Below, in pieces: positions 14,442 through 17,292 of a stretch of DNA of 17,292 nt. The first letter of the stretch is position 1. Every line of letters begins with the position of its first letter. The stretch is taken from contig DQTM01000298.1 of NCBI GenBank assembly GCA_015662785.1, positions 1-17,292 of the forward strand. The letters run 5' to 3'. This DNA is from Sulfurospirillum arcachonense (lineage in GTDB: Bacteria > Campylobacterota > Campylobacteria > Campylobacterales > Sulfurospirillaceae). The translations under genes and the position numbers were made by a program. The notes beneath the pieces were generated by a model. That model was not told where the DNA came from and did no database searches. It was given only the letters and a program-made list of their open reading frames with translations.

Positions 14442-15105
14442 GCTAGTTTTAAAAAACGAGACACTTGGTTATGAAAGTGTAACCGTACTAAAGAACATCT
14501 CATTGTCAATCCAAAAGGGTGAGAAAATCGCCCTTTTAGGAAAAAGTGGAAGTGGTAAGTCAACTTTGCTAAAAAAACTGCACTCACTTGATACTCAAAA
14601 CATATCGTATATTCCACAAGAGTTAGGTTTAGTAGATACACTTTCAGTCTTTCATAATGTATATATATCTCAGCTTGATTCAAACTCAACACTCTACAAT
14701 ATAAGAAATCTAATAAAACCTGCAAAAAAAGAGATACAAAATATAGCTCCAATTTTAAAAGAGCTTCATATTGATGATTTGATATTTAAAAAATGTGGCG
14801 AACTCTCTGGTGGACAAAGACAAAGAACAGCCATCGCAAGAGCAATTTCACAAAACAAAAATATACTTCTAGCAGATGAACCAATTTCAGCATTAGATGA
14901 GTTCATAACTGGCAAAGTAGTTGATTCTTTGTTTCATAGATTTGAAACCATAGTCTGTGCTCTTCACAATGTAGACATTGCTCTAAAATACTTCGATAGA
15001 GTTGTAGGTATAAAAGATGGACAAATAATTCTAGATAAACAGTGTGCTAAAATCACCTCTGATGATACAAATCAACTTTACCACGTTTGCGATGACCAAT
15101 TCTAA
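14434..15105 (+). CDS. ABC transporter ATP-binding protein, PhnC-like
   Basis: 223 residues, a complete ABC ATPase that would power the adjacent importer. Walker A GKSGSGKST (36-44), Q-loop YIPQ (Gln62), signature LSGGQRQR (124-131), Walker B ILLADE (144-149), D-loop SALD (152-155) and H-loop His178 are all present. The start is TTG at 14434, inside the last codons of the binding-protein gene (8-base overlap), with AGGG about 5-6 bases upstream; no ATG is available near the N-terminal strand. It overlaps the permease start by 14 bases, so the three genes are probably translated in a coupled way. It is shorter than classic PhnC (~260), which agrees with the compact relatives found beside selenate-type binding proteins. 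Confidence 0.87.
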   Translation: MTKLVLKNETLGYESVTVLKNISLSIQKGEKIALLGKSGSGKSTLLKKLHSLDTQNISYIPQELGLVDTLSVFHNVYISQLDSNSTLYNIRNLIKPAKKEIQNIAPILKELHIDDLIFKKCGELSGGQRQRTAIARAISQNKNILLADEPISALDEFITGKVVDSLFHRFETIVCALHNVDIALKYFDRVVGIKDGQIILDKQCAKITSDDTNQLYHVCDDQF

Positions 15106-16564
15106 AAACTTCAACATAACACTAATCTTTCTTTTTACATTTGTTGTAGCACTCCTCTTTGCAGATTTTTCAGTAACAACTTTAGAGCCCTTGATGGAGT
15201 TAAAAAAGTTCTTTGGTGGAGCTTTACATGTAGACATATCAAACATACCAACATACTATGAAGCCCTACTAAATACCTTAGCAATCGCAATTCTAGCTAT
15301 ATTTATATCTGCAATTCTAGGTTTTTTCTTTGCACTATATTTCAAATATACCATTGTTAGAGTTTCACTTGCTTTCACAAGAGCCATACACGAACTCTTC
15401 TGGGCACTTCTGTTTTTACAAATCTTTGGACTCAACACTCTAACAGCTCTTTTAGCCATCATTTTACCATATAGTGCGACTCTTGGAAAAGTATATGCGG
15501 AGATACTTGAAGAGCATGACAGCTTTCCAAAAGAGCTACATGTAAAGGGTAAAATATCTGCTTTTTTGTATACAAAACTACCAGATGCCATGCCTTATCT
15601 CATTTCATATACACTCTACAGATTTGAGTGTGCTCTAAAATCTACTGCTATTTTGGGCTTTATTGGGCTTATGACACTGGGGTACTTTCTACAAGGTGCT
15701 TTTATGCAAGGTAACTATGGTGAAGTTTGGTTGCTTCTTATCCTTTTTTATATCATCATCGCAACTTTGCGTTTTTGGTTTACAAAGTATAGTACTCCAT
15801 TTTTAATTGTAGCTAGTTTTTTCTATCTCGACTTTGTAAGTGGTTTTAGCATGGAAAACCTAACTCGTTTTTTAACTCACGACATCATACCAAGCCCACT
15901 GCGTAAAGAACAGGGTTTTGAAGTATTATTTAACTGGTTTAGTAACATTGCAACGCATGAGCTTATCCCTGGAGTTTTAAACACTATAGTTTTAACACAA
16001 ATTGCACTTATTGTCACTGCGCTAATTGCTCTGCTATGTTTTCCTTTTATATCAAAAAAGTTTTCAAACCTACCTACTAGATTTGGTGGGGGAATTTTAC
16101 TAGTTATATTGCGTTCTACTCCTGAGTATATTTTGGCTTATCTATTTTTACAAATTTGGGGACCTTCTATGCTCCCCGCTGTTCTTGCTCTTGCTCTTCA
16201 CAATGGGGCTATCATAGGTTTTATTATGGGTCAGCAGACTAATGAGCTTAAACTACGTATTGATACAACTAAAAAGAAAATAGAGCTTTTTGGTTTTGAA
16301 GTATTGCCTAGAATTTATAGCTCCTTTTTAGCATTTTTATTTTATAGATGGGAAGTTATCATGCGAGAGAGTGCCATACTTGGTATACTAGGAATTCATA
16401 CACTTGGATTTTTCATAGACTCTGCTATAGCTGACATTCGTCTTGATAAAGTTGTTATTCTTCTGTTCTTTACAGCAATGCTAAATATACTTGTTGACTA
16501 TATTTCAAGAAGAGTTAGAAGTTATCTTAGAATCTCTACTACTATCAACTGTGAACTTAAGTAG
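15092..16564 (+). CDS. Fused double-domain ABC permease, PhnE-like
   Basis: 490 residues from ATG 15092; an upstream in-frame GTG (15044) would add 16 polar residues and sits deeper in the ATPase gene, so ATG 15092 is preferred, although no strong ribosome site is visible. The chain holds two homologous permease halves. YRFECALKSTAILGF (176-190) in the first matches YRWEVIMRESAILGI (418-432) in the second, and each is followed by a similar TLGYF or TLGFF. Each half is preceded by a coupling region (HVKGKISAFLYTKLPDAM, 150-167, and LFGFEVLPRIYS, 399-410). About 12 membrane helices are expected. One polypeptide can thus supply the whole membrane channel, where PhnE normally works as a dimer. 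It completes the binding protein-ATPase-permease set and is followed by tRNA-Phe. Confidence 0.87.
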   Translation: MTNSKNFNITLIFLFTFVVALLFADFSVTTLEPLMELKKFFGGALHVDISNIPTYYEALLNTLAIAILAIFISAILGFFFALYFKYTIVRVSLAFTRAIHELFWALLFLQIFGLNTLTALLAIILPYSATLGKVYAEILEEHDSFPKELHVKGKISAFLYTKLPDAMPYLISYTLYRFECALKSTAILGFIGLMTLGYFLQGAFMQGNYGEVWLLLILFYIIIATLRFWFTKYSTPFLIVASFFYLDFVSGFSMENLTRFLTHDIIPSPLRKEQGFEVLFNWFSNIATHELIPGVLNTIVLTQIALIVTALIALLCFPFISKKFSNLPTRFGGGILLVILRSTPEYILAYLFLQIWGPSMLPAVLALALHNGAIIGFIMGQQTNELKLRIDTTKKKIELFGFEVLPRIYSSFLAFLFYRWEVIMRESAILGILGIHTLGFFIDSAIADIRLDKVVILLFFTAMLNILVDYISRRVRSYLRISTTINCELK

Positions 16565-16582
16565 TATTTAAACTTATTTAGA

Positions 16583-16588
16583 TATACT
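16583..16588 (+). promoter_or_regulatory. Possible -10 element of tRNA-Phe
   Basis: TATACT lies 18 bases before the mature tRNA start, a suitable distance for a short leader. The -35 region overlaps the permease gene end and has no clear match. Confidence 0.4.
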
Positions 16589-16605
16589 TTCATCTCTTTA
16601 GCAGT

Positions 16606-16681
16606 GGCCTGATAGCTCAGTCGGTAGAGCAGATGACTGAAAATCATCGTGTCCTTGGTTCGATTCCGAGTCAGGCCACCA
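16606..16681 (+). tRNA. tRNA-Phe (anticodon GAA)
   Basis: 76 bases that fold into a full cloverleaf. Acceptor arms are GGCCTGA (16606-16612) and TCAGGCC (16671-16677); D-stem GCTC/GAGC; anticodon stem GATGA/TCATC with loop CTGAAAA; T-stem CTTGG/CCGAG with TTCGATT. The anticodon GAA is at 16639-16641. The discriminator A and the CCA end are encoded (16678-16681). No intron and no clear terminator downstream. Confidence 0.98.
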
Positions 16682-16795
16682 CTCCTTTTGAAAACAATAA
16701 AAACGAATTCATTATAAACTAAAACTTCAAACTGATAACTTTTAATAGCCTATCATCAACTAACTTTTGTCTGTTTGAATATCTTAGATTCTCTT

Positions 16796-16839
16796 AATGA
16801 TATGAATCATTATCTTTATCCTTCTATTTTTAGTATAAT
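16796..16839 (+). promoter_or_regulatory. Promoter with an inverted repeat before the GGDEF-EAL remnant
   Basis: TATAAT (16834-16839) lies about 29 bases before GTG 16868. Upstream, AATGAT (16796-16801) and ATCATT (16806-16811) form an inverted repeat. It resembles a Fur box in part, but its spacing is two bases too long. The rest of the 186-base gap after the tRNA holds nothing else I recognise. Confidence 0.35.
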
Positions 16840-16867
16840 ACATAAAAGTCTATACGGATGTGGAATT

Positions 16868-17292
16868 GTGAAATTTTTGCTTTTAATAACTCTTTTTATA
16901 TCTACTTTACTCTCTAGTGAAAAACTAGAAAAAGTTTCACTACAACTTCAGTGACTATTAGTATAAATAATCGTAATCTATATATAACATATAGTATAGG
17001 GATAAGTTTATATCCAAAAGATAGTAAAAACAGTCATAACCTTTTAAAATATGCTGATACAGCCATGTATAAAGCAAAAGATGAAGGAAAAAATAATTAT
17101 CAATTTTATTCTAAAAAAATGACTCAACTTGTCTTTGAGCAAGTTGCTTTAGAAAATAGTCTACGAAATGCAATCAAAAATGAAGAGTTTGTAGTGTATT
17201 ATCAACCGCAGATGAATGCTCTTACCAATAAGCTTATAGGTATGGAAGCCCTAGTAAGATGGGAACATAAATCTATGGGATTAGTATACCCC
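16868..17292 (+). pseudogene. Remnant of a sensor GGDEF-EAL protein (internal deletion, cut by the window end)
   Basis: GTG 16868, with GGA sites upstream, opens a signal peptide (LLLITLFISTLLSS) followed by EKLEKVSLQLQ, the usual start of a periplasmic solute-binding sensor domain. That frame ends at TGA 16952-16954, after 28 codons. From about 16954 a different frame (+2 relative to it) carries the end of a GGDEF domain: SINNRNLYITYSIGISLYP, then LLKYADTAMYKAKDEGKNNY. An EAL domain start follows: FVVYYQPQMN and MEALVRWEH, up to the window edge. The sensor domain, any membrane helix and the GGDEF active site itself are missing. The simplest reading is a large out-of-frame deletion of one original gene. 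The EAL part (a cyclic-di-GMP phosphodiesterase domain) could still be made from an internal start, but nothing shows this. Confidence 0.72.

Noticed and set aside
15044..15094. GTG start giving a 506-residue permease
   Set aside because: The added residues are polar and not conserved-looking; ATG 15092 starts just before the first helix.
16606..16681. tRNA-Phe as an attachment site of an integrated element
   Set aside because: No repeated tRNA 3' end, integrase or phage gene is visible in the window.
16952..16954. TGA read as selenocysteine in the sensor remnant, suggested by the nearby selenate-type importer
   Set aside because: The same frame reaches TAA four codons later, and the GGDEF homology is in another frame.

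Overview
The window looks like a chromosomal segment from a Campylobacterota (epsilonproteobacterial) genome, most like Sulfurimonas or a close relative. This rests on the low GC content, a di-haem type cytochrome c1 ending, compact MurD and GpmI proteins, a fabG-acpP-fabF-accA block, and many overlapping genes. The assignment is from gene content and protein style only, with no database search.

Layout: (1) 1-902, + strand: the C-terminal part of cytochrome c1 (petC, cut by the window edge), a stem-loop, then a small cytochrome c'-like gene broken by an in-frame stop and a one-base frameshift. (2) 934-4179, - strand: a fatty-acid synthesis operon read fabG > acpP > fabF > accA. Stem-loops sit on both sides of acpP, so that gene is probably expressed differently from its neighbours. 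(3) 4180-4285: a short spacer filled by a long imperfect palindrome that may be a dispersed repeat. (4) gpmI (-), divergent from mraY-murD (+), giving glycolysis and peptidoglycan precursor synthesis. (5) 8107-11233, - strand: a tightly overlapping pstS-pstC-pstA-pstB phosphate importer with an unusually short PstB. PstB converges on murD and overlaps it by 6 bases. (6) 11400-13418, - strand: a DUF255 / YyaL-type protein with a thioredoxin-like N-terminus and an apparent export signal. (7) 13596-16564, + strand: a three-gene PhnD/C/E-type ABC importer. Its binding protein resembles the 'putative selenate' subfamily, and its permease is one chain with two duplicated permease halves. (8) tRNA-Phe(GAA) with encoded CCA. 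(9) 16868 to the end: remnants of a sensor-GGDEF-EAL gene, with a signal peptide start joined out of frame to the tail of a GGDEF domain and the start of an EAL domain.

Most of the window is ordinary core metabolism. The parts most worth a second look are the oxyanion importer with its fused permease and a possible shared operator, the two decayed signalling and redox genes near the window ends, the palindrome between gpmI and fabG, and an over-represented octamer (TACATGTA, nine copies). I found no CRISPR array, insertion sequence, phage gene or clear novel multi-gene system.
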